In this document: piece after piece, positions 9,668-18,612 of the stretch
Position numbering within the stretch: the stretch's first letter is position 1
How the letters are laid out: every line of letters begins with the position of its first letter
Origin: Aromatoleum bremense
GTDB lineage: Bacteria; Pseudomonadota; Gammaproteobacteria; Burkholderiales; Rhodocyclaceae
DNA length: 64,000 nucleotides
Reading direction: 5' to 3'
Assembly (NCBI RefSeq): GCF_017894365.1
Contig: NZ_CP059467.1
Span: 3,968,001-4,032,000 of the forward strand
Made by a program: the position numbers and the translations under genes
Notes under the pieces: generated by a model
Told to the model about the DNA's origin: nothing
Database searches by the model: none
What the model saw: the letters and a program-made list of their open reading frames with translations, nothing else

Positions 9668-10759
9668 TTATCGCAGCGGGACTCCCCGCTTTCTTTTGGT
9701 GGTTCGGCGACGGGGATCAAGTCCGGCCGGCGAGTCTTTTTTCGACTGCTCCAGGGAACGCAGAGCCTGAACGATTTCCCCTTGGCTGGTGGTAAGGAGG
9801 AGGGCGAGTTCACCGGCGCGTGAGCGCTCGGCGTCGAGCGCAGCCTGCAGGGTTGCCTGAACCGCCTCGGCTTGCCGGAGTTCTGTCTCGAGGGTTTGCA
9901 CCTTGCTTCTGGCTTCCAGAGCCTCCGCCTTTTCGGCTGCCAGAGCGTCCTCCAGCGTGACATTTGCCTGAATGGCGATTTCTCGATCAGCGCCCGCCAC
10001 GGCCAGCTGCTTCGTCATGGAAGCGAGGGTGGTGTCCTGCGCAGAAACGTGCTGACGAAGTTCCGCCAGCGCGTTTTGTGCAACCCGAGCTTCGCTGCGC
10101 GCCTGATCGAAGCGAAGGAGGGCCTCCTTGATATCGCGGTCGCAACCCGACTTGACGGCGCTGATCTCGTTTTGCATGGCGACCAGCTTTTCGCCGGCTG
10201 CATCGAGCCTCTCTTTAAGCGTTTCCCGCTCCGCGTCGAGTTGCGCAATTTGTCGTTCATGACTTGCAGTCATGGACACGCGTTCCTCGGCGGTGGCGTT
10301 GAGGGCTGCTCTGGCGTCCTCCACTTGCGTCTTCAGCGTGTCGATAAGCGTCTGTTGTGTTTCGGCTGCGTCGGCTAGACGAATCCGTTGTCCAGCCAAA
10401 TCGACACGTTCCTTCTCGATGCTGGAGGCTTCCTGCGCAAGGGCCTCGCGATCCTGGGTCAATTCATCCGTGCACACCTGGCGCGCCGTGGTCAAGGCCG
10501 CATTCCAAAACGTCCGGGCGGCCTGGCTGACTGCATCGGGCGCCTCGGGCGGTGCACAAAAGGCCGAAGGATCCTGAATTCGGCCACCGAGCGCCTTGAA
10601 CCACGAATCCAGATGCGGTCCGACCGTGTTCGGCGAACCTCGTCCGATCTGGGCCCGGATGCGTTCGACAGTGGGCCGGAATCCCTTCAGCAACAACGTA
10701 TCCGCAGCCTCCCATACATCCCGTTCTCCGACGCCGCCACGCTTCCCACTTTCGAGCAT
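9668..10759 (-). CDS. KfrA-like DNA-binding coiled-coil protein
   Basis: 363 residues. The first ~110 residues match the KfrA N-terminal DNA-binding domain (VWEAADTLLLKGFRPTVERIRAQ, followed by GSPNTVGPHLDSWFKALG). The remainder to ~residue 340 is an almost uninterrupted coiled coil rich in Ala, Glu, Gln and Arg, ending in a basic tail (RRRTTKRKRG). KfrA proteins are autoregulators on IncP/IncW-type plasmids and link to partition. Here the gene is divergent from a tyrosine recombinase across 119 bp that contains two inverted repeats, so it probably represses both genes. Its chromosomal position suggests plasmid or integrative-element origin. Confidence 0.88.
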   Translation of the reverse strand: MLESGKRGGVGERDVWEAADTLLLKGFRPTVERIRAQIGRGSPNTVGPHLDSWFKALGGRIQDPSAFCAPPEAPDAVSQAARTFWNAALTTARQVCTDELTQDREALAQEASSIEKERVDLAGQRIRLADAAETQQTLIDTLKTQVEDARAALNATAEERVSMTASHERQIAQLDAERETLKERLDAAGEKLVAMQNEISAVKSGCDRDIKEALLRFDQARSEARVAQNALAELRQHVSAQDTTLASMTKQLAVAGADREIAIQANVTLEDALAAEKAEALEARSKVQTLETELRQAEAVQATLQAALDAERSRAGELALLLTTSQGEIVQALRSLEQSKKDSPAGLDPRRRTTKRKRGVPLR

Positions 10760-10799
10760 TACGCTTGACCTCCCCTCTTTCTTACATTCATTATTACAT

Positions 10800-10820
10800 A
10801 CGATAATCGAAAGTTATCGT
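10800..10820. promoter_or_regulatory. Inverted repeat in the kfrA/recombinase divergent promoter (site 1)
   Basis: ACGATAA and TTATCGT form perfect 7-bp arms around a 7-base spacer. The site lies 41 bp upstream of the kfrA-like start in a notably AT-rich gap. It is a candidate operator for the KfrA-like protein or a promoter element; AT-rich repeats are usual KfrA targets. Confidence 0.45.
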
Positions 10821-10834
10821 GAGTAATAATCACA

Positions 10835-10853
10835 GTAGTGTAAAATACACTAC
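10835..10853. promoter_or_regulatory. Inverted repeat in the kfrA/recombinase divergent promoter (site 2)
   Basis: GTAGTGTA and TACACTAC form perfect 8-bp arms around AAA, 26 bp before the recombinase ATG at 10879. A second imperfect pairing (GTAAA with TTTAC, to 10860) extends it. The embedded TAAAAT could act as a -10 box for the recombinase, so a bound repressor would block it. Operator function is inferred. Confidence 0.5.
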
Positions 10854-10878
10854 ACTTTACAGCATACAAACGTGAAAA

Positions 10879-11994
10879 ATGAACCTTGACAACGACGCCC
10901 TTGACGACGACACGCTGCCTGCGCTGGCAAACACTGTTGCAGTGTTGAATCCCGACGCTCTGGCGCCGATGACGCAACAGGCTGTCGATGAAATCCTCGC
11001 CGAAGGAACGTCCGCCAACACCGATGCCAGCTACCGCGCCGCGCTTCGCTATTGGGCGGCCTGGTTTGCCTTGCGGTATCGAAAGCCGCTCAAGTTCCCG
11101 GTGCCGGTCCCGGCGGTGATCCAGTTCATCGTCGATCACGCGCAGCGAACGACCGCCGACGGACTCCGGGGCGAGTTGCCCGCAGCGCTCGACGCGATCC
11201 TGGTAGAAAAAAAATACAAGGCGAAAATCGGCCCCATGGCGCTGTCCACCCTCAATCACCGGCTGTCGGTCCTGTCATCGCTGCATAACCGCAGTCCCGA
11301 ACTCGATAACCCTTGCCAAAGCCCCGCGGTGCGGGATCTCATTGCCCGCACCCGGCGTTCCTACGCAAGACGCGGCGAACGCCCCAAAGGAAAGGCCGCG
11401 CTGACCCGCGAACTGCTCGAGCAACTGGTGGGCACGTGCGACGACTCGCTCAAGGGCTTGCGGGACCGGGCGATCTTGCTGCTGGGCTGGGCGTCCGGCG
11501 GACGCCGCCGCTCCGAGATCGTGGGCCTGCGGGTGGAAGACCTGAAAAGGATCGGCGCCGACGAATTCATCTTTGAACTCGGCGCCTCGAAAACCAACCA
11601 GTCAGGAACCGTCAAGGCGGATGATCTCAAGCCCGTCGTCGGCGCGGCCGGCGTCGCCCTGGCCGATTGGCTTGCCGCGACGGGCCTGGCTTCGGGACCC
11701 TTGTTCCGCCAGATTGGCAAGAACGGAAACTTGCGCGGGGCTCTGTCCGCTTCCGCAGTGCGCACGATCGTCCAGGAGCGGTGCCTGCTTGCCGGTCTCG
11801 ACGGCGATTTCAGCGCTCACTCCCTGCGCTCCGGATTCGTGACCGAGGCTGCGAAACAGCAGATTTCCCTGGGCGAAACCATGGCGCTGACCGGACATCG
11901 CAGCATACCGTCCGTGATGCGCTACTTCCGGGCGGGATCAGTCACCACAAGCAAGGCGGCCAAGCTTTTCGACGAGGGTGACAAGACCAAGTAG
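10879..11994 (+). CDS. Tyrosine site-specific recombinase/integrase
   Basis: 371 residues. An N-terminal SAM-like core-binding domain (~30-150) precedes a complete catalytic domain. All key residues are visible: R210 (GGRRRSEI), H314 and R317 (HSLRSGF), H340 (TGHRS) and the nucleophile Y349 (MRYFRAG). It is similar to phage and plasmid integrases. It is expected to catalyse strand exchange at an att or res-like site, but none was found by eye. The only partner in a possible mobile unit is the divergent kfrA-like gene. It could alternatively be a plasmid dimer-resolution enzyme now stranded on the chromosome. Confidence 0.9.
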   Translation: MNLDNDALDDDTLPALANTVAVLNPDALAPMTQQAVDEILAEGTSANTDASYRAALRYWAAWFALRYRKPLKFPVPVPAVIQFIVDHAQRTTADGLRGELPAALDAILVEKKYKAKIGPMALSTLNHRLSVLSSLHNRSPELDNPCQSPAVRDLIARTRRSYARRGERPKGKAALTRELLEQLVGTCDDSLKGLRDRAILLLGWASGGRRRSEIVGLRVEDLKRIGADEFIFELGASKTNQSGTVKADDLKPVVGAAGVALADWLAATGLASGPLFRQIGKNGNLRGALSASAVRTIVQERCLLAGLDGDFSAHSLRSGFVTEAAKQQISLGETMALTGHRSIPSVMRYFRAGSVTTSKAAKLFDEGDKTK

Positions 11995-12155
11995 CTCACA
12001 GGTTTTGTCCGTGTTTCGGATGACTGTGGCGGTTATGCACGAGCGCGTACGCCCCCTCGGCCCGTGCGTCTGGGTCCAGGAATAAGCCCTTGGAATGCAT
12101 CAGGATGCGCAGGAAGTGTATTAACATCGAGCCCCTGAATCGTCTTTCGACCACC

Positions 12156-12310
12156 ATGCAACAACCGCCCTGTCCGTTGAACGATCTGGCCGAACTTCCG
12201 GGGGAAAGCCCTCATTACATACGGTCGTTGACGGAGATGGGCGAAGAACGCGAGGTCGTCGCGCACGAGGACGTCTTCGCTGCGAACGGTACGAAGCTCA
12301 TTGCCAAGGG
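12156..12310 (+). pseudogene. HD-GYP phosphodiesterase gene, 5' part (interrupted by IS)
   Basis: From ATG 12156 about 52 residues are read (MQQPPCPLNDLAEL to FAANGTKLIAKG) before the insertion at 12311. The frame then runs into the IS and stops at 12353. An upstream ATG at 12090 in the same frame is less likely. Removing the IS and one copy of GGG joins LIAKG directly to ARINRS of the downstream part, restoring one frame of about 427 residues. The full protein family carries this short N-terminal domain ahead of HD-GYP. Confidence 0.85.
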
Positions 12311-12555
12311 AGAGGTGGCCCCGATTGTCTGGACAGGGAATCCGGTTCGATAAGTGGAGCCTTGCCGGTTAGGGCCGGGGGCCCGAGGTCTGGGTTGGTT
12401 TTGACTTTCTCATATTTTATAAAAATCGGTTCGAGCTCGGTGGAGCTTGTGGGCGAAGGGCTGCGCGGTGGGAAAGTCGTCAGACTTTTCCACGGCAAGC
12501 GGCCCGGTGCGCGAAGCGCATCGTCCATAAATCCACGGAGCCAGCCTTTGTGCCG

Positions 12556-13389
12556 TCATGCCGCCAGCGGCGTCTCATCGCGGAGCGCGCCGAAGTACGC
12601 CTGGTCGGGGGTGCGCCCGTCGTGAGCGCGGTGCGGCCGGCGTTCGTTGTAGAAGCGCAGGTAGGCGCCCAGGTGGGCCTTGGCCTCGGCGACGCTGTCA
12701 TAGGCCTTGAGGTACACCTCTTCGTATTTCACGCTCTTCCACAGCCGCTCGACGAAGACGTTGTCGCGCCAGCAGCCCTTGCCGTCCATGCTGATCTGGA
12801 TGCCGTTGTCTTTGAGCAGGTCGGTGAAATCGGTGCTGGTGAACTGGCATCCCTGATCGGTGTTGAAGATCTCCGGGCGGCCGTAGCGATGCAGCGCTTC
12901 GCGCACCGCATCGAGGCAGAAGTCGGTGGTCAGCGTGTTCGACAGCCGCCACGCCAGCACTCGGCGCGAGGACCAATCGATGATGGCGAACAGATACACG
13001 AAACCCTTGCGCATCGGGATGTAGGTGATGTCGGCGGCCCACGCCTGGTTGGGGCGTTCGATCTTCAGATCCCGCAGCAGGTACGGATAGATCTCGTCAC
13101 CGCGGCGGCGCCGGGACGTGTTGGGCTTGCGATAGAGCGCCTCGATGCCCATGCGGCGCATCAGCGTGCCGACGTGCTTGCGCCCGATCGCATGCCCCTC
13201 GGCGCGCAGCAAATCCCGCAGCATCCGCGCTCCGGCAAACGGGTGCTCGAGATGCAGTTCGTCCATCCGGCGCATCAGCGCCAGATCGTGCGCCGACACT
13301 TCTCGCGGCGTGTAGTACATCGACGAGCGCGCCAGACGCAGAATCCGGCATTGCTGCGTCAGCGGCAGTTCATGGGTGCGGTCGATCAT
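12556..13389 (-). CDS. IS3-family transposase OrfB (DDE integrase domain)
   Basis: 277 residues with an N-terminal HTH_21-type region and an rve integrase core. The DDE triad is visible as D in AWAADITYIP, D in NTDQGCQF and E in VFVERLWKSVKYEE. It overlaps OrfA by 4 bp (ATGA) next to an A-rich run (AAGAAAATGA). In this family an OrfAB fusion is usually produced by -1 frameshifting there. Appears intact. Confidence 0.95.
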   Translation of the reverse strand: MIDRTHELPLTQQCRILRLARSSMYYTPREVSAHDLALMRRMDELHLEHPFAGARMLRDLLRAEGHAIGRKHVGTLMRRMGIEALYRKPNTSRRRRGDEIYPYLLRDLKIERPNQAWAADITYIPMRKGFVYLFAIIDWSSRRVLAWRLSNTLTTDFCLDAVREALHRYGRPEIFNTDQGCQFTSTDFTDLLKDNGIQISMDGKGCWRDNVFVERLWKSVKYEEVYLKAYDSVAEAKAHLGAYLRFYNERRPHRAHDGRTPDQAYFGALRDETPLAA

Positions 13390-13691
13390 TTTCTTGCGCT
13401 CAGCAGGCCCGCCTTGGTGAGCGCGCTTTCTAAAAAATCATTCTCCAGCGTCAGCTGCCCGATCTTGGCGTGCAGCTTCGTCAGATCCGGTGCGGCGGTC
13501 GCGGTCGCCGAGGCGTCACCGAACACGTGCGCGGCGCGCTCCATCAACTGGCTCTTCCAGTCGGCGATCTGGTTCGGATGGACGTCGAACTGCTGCGCCA
13601 GCTCGGCCAGCGTCTTGTCTCCTTTGAGCGCGGCCACCGCCACTTGCGCCTTGAACGCCGGCGAGTGGTTTCGCCGTTTCCTTCTCGTCAT
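13386..13691 (-). CDS. IS3-family transposase OrfA (helix-turn-helix)
   Basis: 101 residues. The N-terminus RRKRRNHSPAFKAQVAVAAL and the HTH segment TLAELAQQFDVHPNQIADWK are typical of IS3 OrfA, followed by a short leucine-zipper region (LTKLHAKIGQLTLENDFLE) used in dimerisation. Binds the element's terminal repeats. Transcribed from within the left of the inverted repeat at the 13.78-kb end. Confidence 0.95.
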   Translation of the reverse strand: MTRRKRRNHSPAFKAQVAVAALKGDKTLAELAQQFDVHPNQIADWKSQLMERAAHVFGDASATATAAPDLTKLHAKIGQLTLENDFLESALTKAGLLSARK

Positions 13692-13784
13692 GCTCTTGCT
13701 CCATTTCAGGGCCGCTCACGCGGCCATCGCTGGGGCAAGGCTACCACCTATCCGGCTGTCCGAATTTCCGGGGCCCGCTCTGGG

Positions 13785-14910
13785 CGCGCGCATAAACCGC
13801 AGCCAGTGCGACCGGCTGAACCTGCACAAATTGCGTGTTCCGCTCGATCAGGTGCTGTCGACCGAAAACCCGGTGAATGCGGCCCAGCTCGCGAACGAGG
13901 CCAGCAAGATGCTCGCGGCAGATACGGCAATGGCCCGGGTGGCGCAGCGCACCGGCGATCCGCTGGGTTTCCGGCAAGGATTGGCAGCGCTTGCATTGCC
14001 GCGGCCGCTGGCTTTCCGGCTGACAGTGATGCGGGAAAAACGCAGCGGCCTTTTCCACCATTCCATGAATATGGCGTTGATCACCTACTCGATCGCCTCT
14101 CGCCTGGGGCTGTCGAACCGGGACAAGCAGGACTCGCTGCTGGCGGCGCTGTGTCACGACATTGGTGAAATGCACACGGATCCGGCGCTGCTGGCGCCCG
14201 GCCACCAGGTGACGCCCGGGCAGCGGCGCTTCATCCACGTCCATCCGATCACCAGCTACGTTGTGCTGCGCGACCTTCCCGGTGTGTCTTCGCACGCGAT
14301 GCGGGCCGTGCTGCACCATCACGAGCGCCTCGACGGCAGCGGTTATCCATACGGCTTGCGCGCCGGGCAGATTCATCCGCTTGCCAGCCTGCTGTGTGTC
14401 GCCGAAGTGATGGAAGCTCTGGTACGCCGTTCCGAGATGCAACGACTGGACGTCCTGCTGCGGCTGAATCAGCGCCGGTTCGATCCGGCGGCTGTCGGCG
14501 CGCTGCGTGAATTGCTGCATGCCGACCCGAATGCCTCTCAAGATACGCCCTCTGACCACGACGCGACCATGCAGTTGACCCGCGTCGCCGAAGTCCTTGG
14601 AAGCTGGCCCACCCTGTGTGGTCGCCTCGACGCGCAGATCGCGCCCCCGGAACTCGCGTTTCTGAAGGAGCGGATGGCGATGCTGCGCTCATTGGTGCTG
14701 CAGTCGGGCATCAATCCTGACGACCTCGAGGCTTTGCTCGAGATTGCGCGCGAAGACAGCATCGTGCTGAACGAACTGCGGGCGACGCTCGATGAGCTGG
14801 ACTGGCTGATGGCCGATATCGCGAACGAGATCGAGCGCCGGACGGCAGCGCTGGATGTTCAGTCCCGGAGCGCGGTGGAGGAACTTGTCGTGCTGCTGCG
14901 CGCCGCTTGA
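13785..14910 (+). pseudogene. HD-GYP phosphodiesterase gene, 3' part (interrupted by IS)
   Basis: About 374 residues follow the IS, beginning ARINRSQCDRL. The HD-GYP core is complete: H in LFHHSMNMAL, the HD pair in LCHDIGEMH, then the HHHERLDGSGYPYGL signature. Such proteins hydrolyse c-di-GMP. The piece has no start of its own near its beginning, so it is probably not made unless the IS supplies transcription and an internal start. Its last 52 bp overlap the 3' end of the convergent GGDEF gene. The HDIGE variant (usual HDIGK) may alter activity. Confidence 0.85.
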
Positions 14911-17582
14911 GATGAGTCCCGCAGGGATAGCGTGTCGAAGAACCGGTAAGTGTTCTTGCCCGCCCTCTTCGCCCGGTACATCGCTGTGTCGGCGTGGTGT
15001 ACAAGCTGGTCGGCATCGACCTTGTCCTGAGGGAAAAGCGTCACCCCGATACTGGCGGAAACGCTCAGCATGAGCGTGCCGACTGGAACCGGATCGGCCG
15101 CGGCGTGGAGCAGACGCTCGAGCACCGGCTGGCAGTCCGCTGGATTGTCGAGGTCGACGAGCACGGTAGCGAACTCGTCCCCGCCGAGGCGCGCCAGCGT
15201 GTCCCCTTCCCGCAGCACTTCCCTCAGGCGCAGCGCAATACTGACCAGCAACTGGTCGCCAATGTGGTGGCCATGGTTGTCGTTGACGGCCTTGAAGCCA
15301 TCCAGGTCGATATACGCTATTGCCACGTGCTGGCCGCGCCGGCTGCACTGGGCCATCGCTTGTTGCAGGCGGTCCGAGTACAGCGCGCGGTTGGGCAGGT
15401 TCGTCAGCGGGTCATGGTAGGCGATGCGCTCCAGCTGCTTCTGGTGGTCTTTCAGCGGCGTGATGTCGGTAAATAGCGCGACGTAGTTCTGGGTTCGCCC
15501 GCGGGAATCGCGGACTGCGCTGATGTCCAGCATTTCGGCATATACCTCGCCATTCTTGCGCCGGCTCCACATCTCGCCGTGCCAGTGCCCGCTTTCGAGG
15601 AGCGCACGCCATATCGCTTTGTAATACTCCTTTGGATGGAGCCCGGACTGGAGGACCTGCAGCGACTGGCCTGACACCTCGTCGCGTCGATAGCCCGTGA
15701 CGGCGGTGAAGGCGTCGTTGACTTCGATGATCCTGGCCTGGGCGTCGGTGATGACGATCCCCTCCCGGGCATGCGTGAACACGCTTGCGGCGAGGCGCAG
15801 GCGGGCTTCGGTATTGCGCTTGTCGGTGACGTCGATGTGCGCGACGACCACTCCGTAAAGCGGGTGTTCCAGCGGCGTTGCGCTGACGCGCAGCCAGGTG
15901 CTGCTGCCGGGCGTGCGCACTTCCATGCTGCTGTAATGAATCGGGCGCTGCTCGGCGAGCGCGCGCGCACCGGCATACTCGGCCGGCGCCATCGGGTTGC
16001 CGTCCGCGCCGAAAACGTCCCATTCGGCGTCGCCGACAGACTGCGTGAGCAATTGCGACTTGCCGATTCCGAGCATTCGTTCGGAGGCGGAGTTGCACTC
16101 GACGATCCGCCCCTCGCGATCGGTCAGCAGGATGCCGACGGGCATGATCTCGAAGATCGTGTGCAGCCGCTCCTTGTCGTCGGCGACGAGCGCTGCGGCC
16201 TTTTTCTGCGCACTGATGTCCTGGCGCGTTCCCGACATCCGGCGCGGCTGGCCGTCGTGCGTCCACTCCACTACGCGGCCTCGATCGAGTACCCAGACCC
16301 AGCTGCCGTTCTTGTGGCGGGTGCGGATTTCGCACTCGTAGGTTTTGCTTTCACGCCTGAAGCAGCGCTCCAGCAGAGCTTTCGAGCGTTCGAGATCGTC
16401 GGGATGCGAAAGACTCCTGCCGCTGTTGATGTCGGTCGGAGAGATTTCGCCGAGCGTGTACCCGCTGATTTCTGCCCAGCGCTCGTTGAACGTAGCGAGG
16501 CCCGTCTGGACCTCCCATTCCCAGGTGCCGATATTGGTGCCCCAGATCACTTCAGCGAGACGCTGGCTCTGTTCGCGCAACCTGCGCTCGCCACGGGCCA
16601 TGCGGATCGTCATGGCCGTCAGCAGCAGCAGGAGCGCCGACAGCGCGAGGATCCAGCCCCGGTAGTTTTGCCACAGGTCGATGACCGTGATCTCCGGGGC
16701 GGTGTCGAAAGGAGGCAAATGCAGCGCCTTGGCGAGCTTCTCGACCGGCAGGTAATCGGCAGCGATCGTGAAACCAGCGATGCCGGCGGCACGTGCAGCG
16801 GGATGGTCGTGCTCCAGGGCGAGCAGCGCCCCGGCGATGCGCCGACTTGCGTGGGCGTCTACATGAGGCAGCGCGAGCAGCGGCCATTCCGGATACAGGC
16901 GGGTCGATACTTGATACGGAAAACCGGGCAGATGCTGGCGGTTGATGACCTTGAAATCCGCGGGATCAATTCTGCCCGCTGCAGCCAGCGATTCGAGAAT
17001 GCCGGAGCGGATGAAACCCACCTCGGACGTGCCGGACAGTACCGCGTCGATCACTGCGTCGTGGTTGCCGACTTCGACGAGTTCGGCGTCCATGGGCAGG
17101 CGGATGCCGCGCTGCAGGAGCTCGTAGGCCTGCACCTGGTGACCTGCCAGGTATTCCTGGCTGGGAATGGCGATCTTGCGGCCATCCAGGTCGTCGAGAC
17201 CCTGGATGTACTTTCGTCCCGATGCGGTGATGATCACGCCTCCCAGTGAATCCGCCGCCTCGCCCACCCTGCGGCTGACCACGGTGGCCAATGCGCCGGT
17301 GAGCGCGTTCTGGGCGCGCAGGGCAAGATAGTGGCTCGGAGTCGTGAAAGCCAGGTCGAGACGATTGTTGGCCATCGCCGCTTTCATCTCGTGTTCGTCG
17401 AGCACGGCGAGGACAACCCGGGTGTCCCGCAGCTCGGTGCTCAGATATTCGGCCAGCGGCTGGTAGCTTGCTTCGACGAGGGGCTTGGGCCGATAGGCCA
17501 ATACTCCCAGTGTCAGGGTTTCGCCTGCTGCGGCAGGCAGTACCGAAATCACCAGCAGGAGGGCGGCAAGGAGATATTTCAT
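14859..17582 (-). CDS. Periplasmic PhnD-like sensor, PAS-PAS-PAS-GGDEF diguanylate cyclase
   Basis: 907 residues from ATG 17582, chosen because it gives a clean signal peptide (MKYLLAALLLVISVLPAAAG) and avoids overlap with the upstream gene. Residues ~22-265 form a PhnD-like/NMT1-like periplasmic binding domain, ~300-322 a membrane helix, then three PAS domains (~345-470, 480-605, 612-735) and a GGDEF domain (~745-900). The active site LGGDEFATV is intact, and REGD five residues before it matches the inhibitory I-site. It should make c-di-GMP in response to a periplasmic ligand. It lies 4 bp after a solute-binding protein gene on the same strand, so ligand sharing is plausible. Confidence 0.9.
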   Translation of the reverse strand: MKYLLAALLLVISVLPAAAGETLTLGVLAYRPKPLVEASYQPLAEYLSTELRDTRVVLAVLDEHEMKAAMANNRLDLAFTTPSHYLALRAQNALTGALATVVSRRVGEAADSLGGVIITASGRKYIQGLDDLDGRKIAIPSQEYLAGHQVQAYELLQRGIRLPMDAELVEVGNHDAVIDAVLSGTSEVGFIRSGILESLAAAGRIDPADFKVINRQHLPGFPYQVSTRLYPEWPLLALPHVDAHASRRIAGALLALEHDHPAARAAGIAGFTIAADYLPVEKLAKALHLPPFDTAPEITVIDLWQNYRGWILALSALLLLLTAMTIRMARGERRLREQSQRLAEVIWGTNIGTWEWEVQTGLATFNERWAEISGYTLGEISPTDINSGRSLSHPDDLERSKALLERCFRRESKTYECEIRTRHKNGSWVWVLDRGRVVEWTHDGQPRRMSGTRQDISAQKKAAALVADDKERLHTIFEIMPVGILLTDREGRIVECNSASERMLGIGKSQLLTQSVGDAEWDVFGADGNPMAPAEYAGARALAEQRPIHYSSMEVRTPGSSTWLRVSATPLEHPLYGVVVAHIDVTDKRNTEARLRLAASVFTHAREGIVITDAQARIIEVNDAFTAVTGYRRDEVSGQSLQVLQSGLHPKEYYKAIWRALLESGHWHGEMWSRRKNGEVYAEMLDISAVRDSRGRTQNYVALFTDITPLKDHQKQLERIAYHDPLTNLPNRALYSDRLQQAMAQCSRRGQHVAIAYIDLDGFKAVNDNHGHHIGDQLLVSIALRLREVLREGDTLARLGGDEFATVLVDLDNPADCQPVLERLLHAAADPVPVGTLMLSVSASIGVTLFPQDKVDADQLVHHADTAMYRAKRAGKNTYRFFDTLSLRDSSQAARSSTTSSSTALRD

Positions 17583-17586
17583 CCGC

Positions 17587-18612
17587 TTAAACAGATCCTG
17601 GCAGACAGCAGTCCGAGAAAAGATTCCGGCCGGAATCCGCATGCGCGAGGAGTCCCTGTTCGGTCATGAGTGCGGAGAGCACACCGGCCGCGCGCGACAG
17701 GCGTGAGCCCGACGACGCAAGAAAGGCGCGATTGGCGGAAAGCGAAGGGAGGACGACTCCTGCGAGTGCCCGGTTCGCCTCCTCCGGGCTCACGTTGTGA
17801 CGCGCAGCAATGCGATAAAGCGCGTCCTGGCGGTTGCTGCGGATGTGCTCGAGCGCCTCGAAATGACTCGTCACGATCCGACGCAGCGCGTTTTCGTGCC
17901 GGTCGAGCCGGTCGCTGCGCACGGCCAGTACGTCGAAGATCGTTTCCGGAATCTGCCGGCTGTCGAACAGACGCCGCGCCCCTGCCCTCATCAGGTGTGT
18001 GGCGGTCGGCTCGTAGGTGACGACAGCATCGATTTCACCCGCCTCCCAGGCAGCGTACTGACGATTCACGGGTACGTGGATCACCGTCAGGGCGGAAGCG
18101 TCCAGCCCCGCCTCTTCCTGCATCTTGCCAAACATGAGTGCGCCGACCGCACCTTTTTCAACGCCGATCCGCTTCCCCGACAAGTCGGTGAGGTTCTTGA
18201 TACCGGGGCGGGCAAGCACGACATCGGCGCCGGAAGAGACGTTGAACACCAGCACGACGGTCAGCGCAATGCCCGCGGCCCGCGCATGCAGGACTTCATC
18301 GAGCGTCAGGCAGGCGGCGTCGGCATGCCCGGTTTTGAGGGCCTGCAGCGAGTCAACCGCCGTGAGCCCTTCACGAAGCGCGACACCAGGAGGAAGGAGG
18401 TTGAAATCGCGGGCGAGATAGAGGGTTTCGTAGCCGATCCAGTGGTGGATCGCGATGACCGGCGAACGCTGAAGTGTCGCGCACGCTCCAAGGGCGGGGA
18501 GTGTCGCCAGCACGGGCAATGAAGCCAGGCCGAAAATGAATTCTCGCCGTCGCGCGTCGAGAACAAAAGGCCGGTCGCCGTCCGGCACAAAGCTAGAATT
18601 CTGATTGGACAT
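17587..18612 (-). CDS. ABC-type solute-binding lipoprotein (SsuA/THI5-like)
   Basis: 341 residues. After a basic RRRE stretch a hydrophobic segment ends in a lipobox-like LPALGAC, so it is likely an exported lipoprotein. The periplasmic-binding fold of the NMT1/SsuA/TauA group is seen (HHWIGYETLYLARDFNLLP, then DAACLTLDEVLHARAAG, LSGKRIGVEKGAVGA, DAVVTYEPT). No permease or ATPase gene is nearby. Its only neighbour downstream is the PhnD-like GGDEF protein, 4 bp away, so it probably serves signalling rather than uptake. Substrate unknown. Confidence 0.85.
   Translation of the reverse strand: MSNQNSSFVPDGDRPFVLDARRREFIFGLASLPVLATLPALGACATLQRSPVIAIHHWIGYETLYLARDFNLLPPGVALREGLTAVDSLQALKTGHADAACLTLDEVLHARAAGIALTVVLVFNVSSGADVVLARPGIKNLTDLSGKRIGVEKGAVGALMFGKMQEEAGLDASALTVIHVPVNRQYAAWEAGEIDAVVTYEPTATHLMRAGARRLFDSRQIPETIFDVLAVRSDRLDRHENALRRIVTSHFEALEHIRSNRQDALYRIAARHNVSPEEANRALAGVVLPSLSANRAFLASSGSRLSRAAGVLSALMTEQGLLAHADSGRNLFSDCCLPGSV

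Larger units (their letters stand above)
12311..13781 (-). mobile_element. IS3-family insertion sequence, complete, 1471 bp
   Basis: Boundaries come from three agreeing signs: terminal inverted repeats (AGAG-N2-GGCCCCG at both ends, then GGACAG further in), a 3-bp direct repeat GGG at 12308-12310 and 13782-13784, and exact restoration of the host reading frame when element plus one GGG is removed. It encodes OrfA and OrfB on the minus strand. A hairpin (arms 12468-12478 and 12483-12493, 10 of 11 pairs) lies downstream of OrfB and may be a terminator. Three-bp duplications fit several IS3 subgroups. Lack of decay suggests recent insertion. Confidence 0.88.

Noticed and set aside
12550..14910. 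Single plus-strand gene of 786 residues across the IS and HD-GYP region
   Set aside because: Its first 400 codons are antisense to the transposase genes; the HD-GYP part belongs to the interrupted gene.
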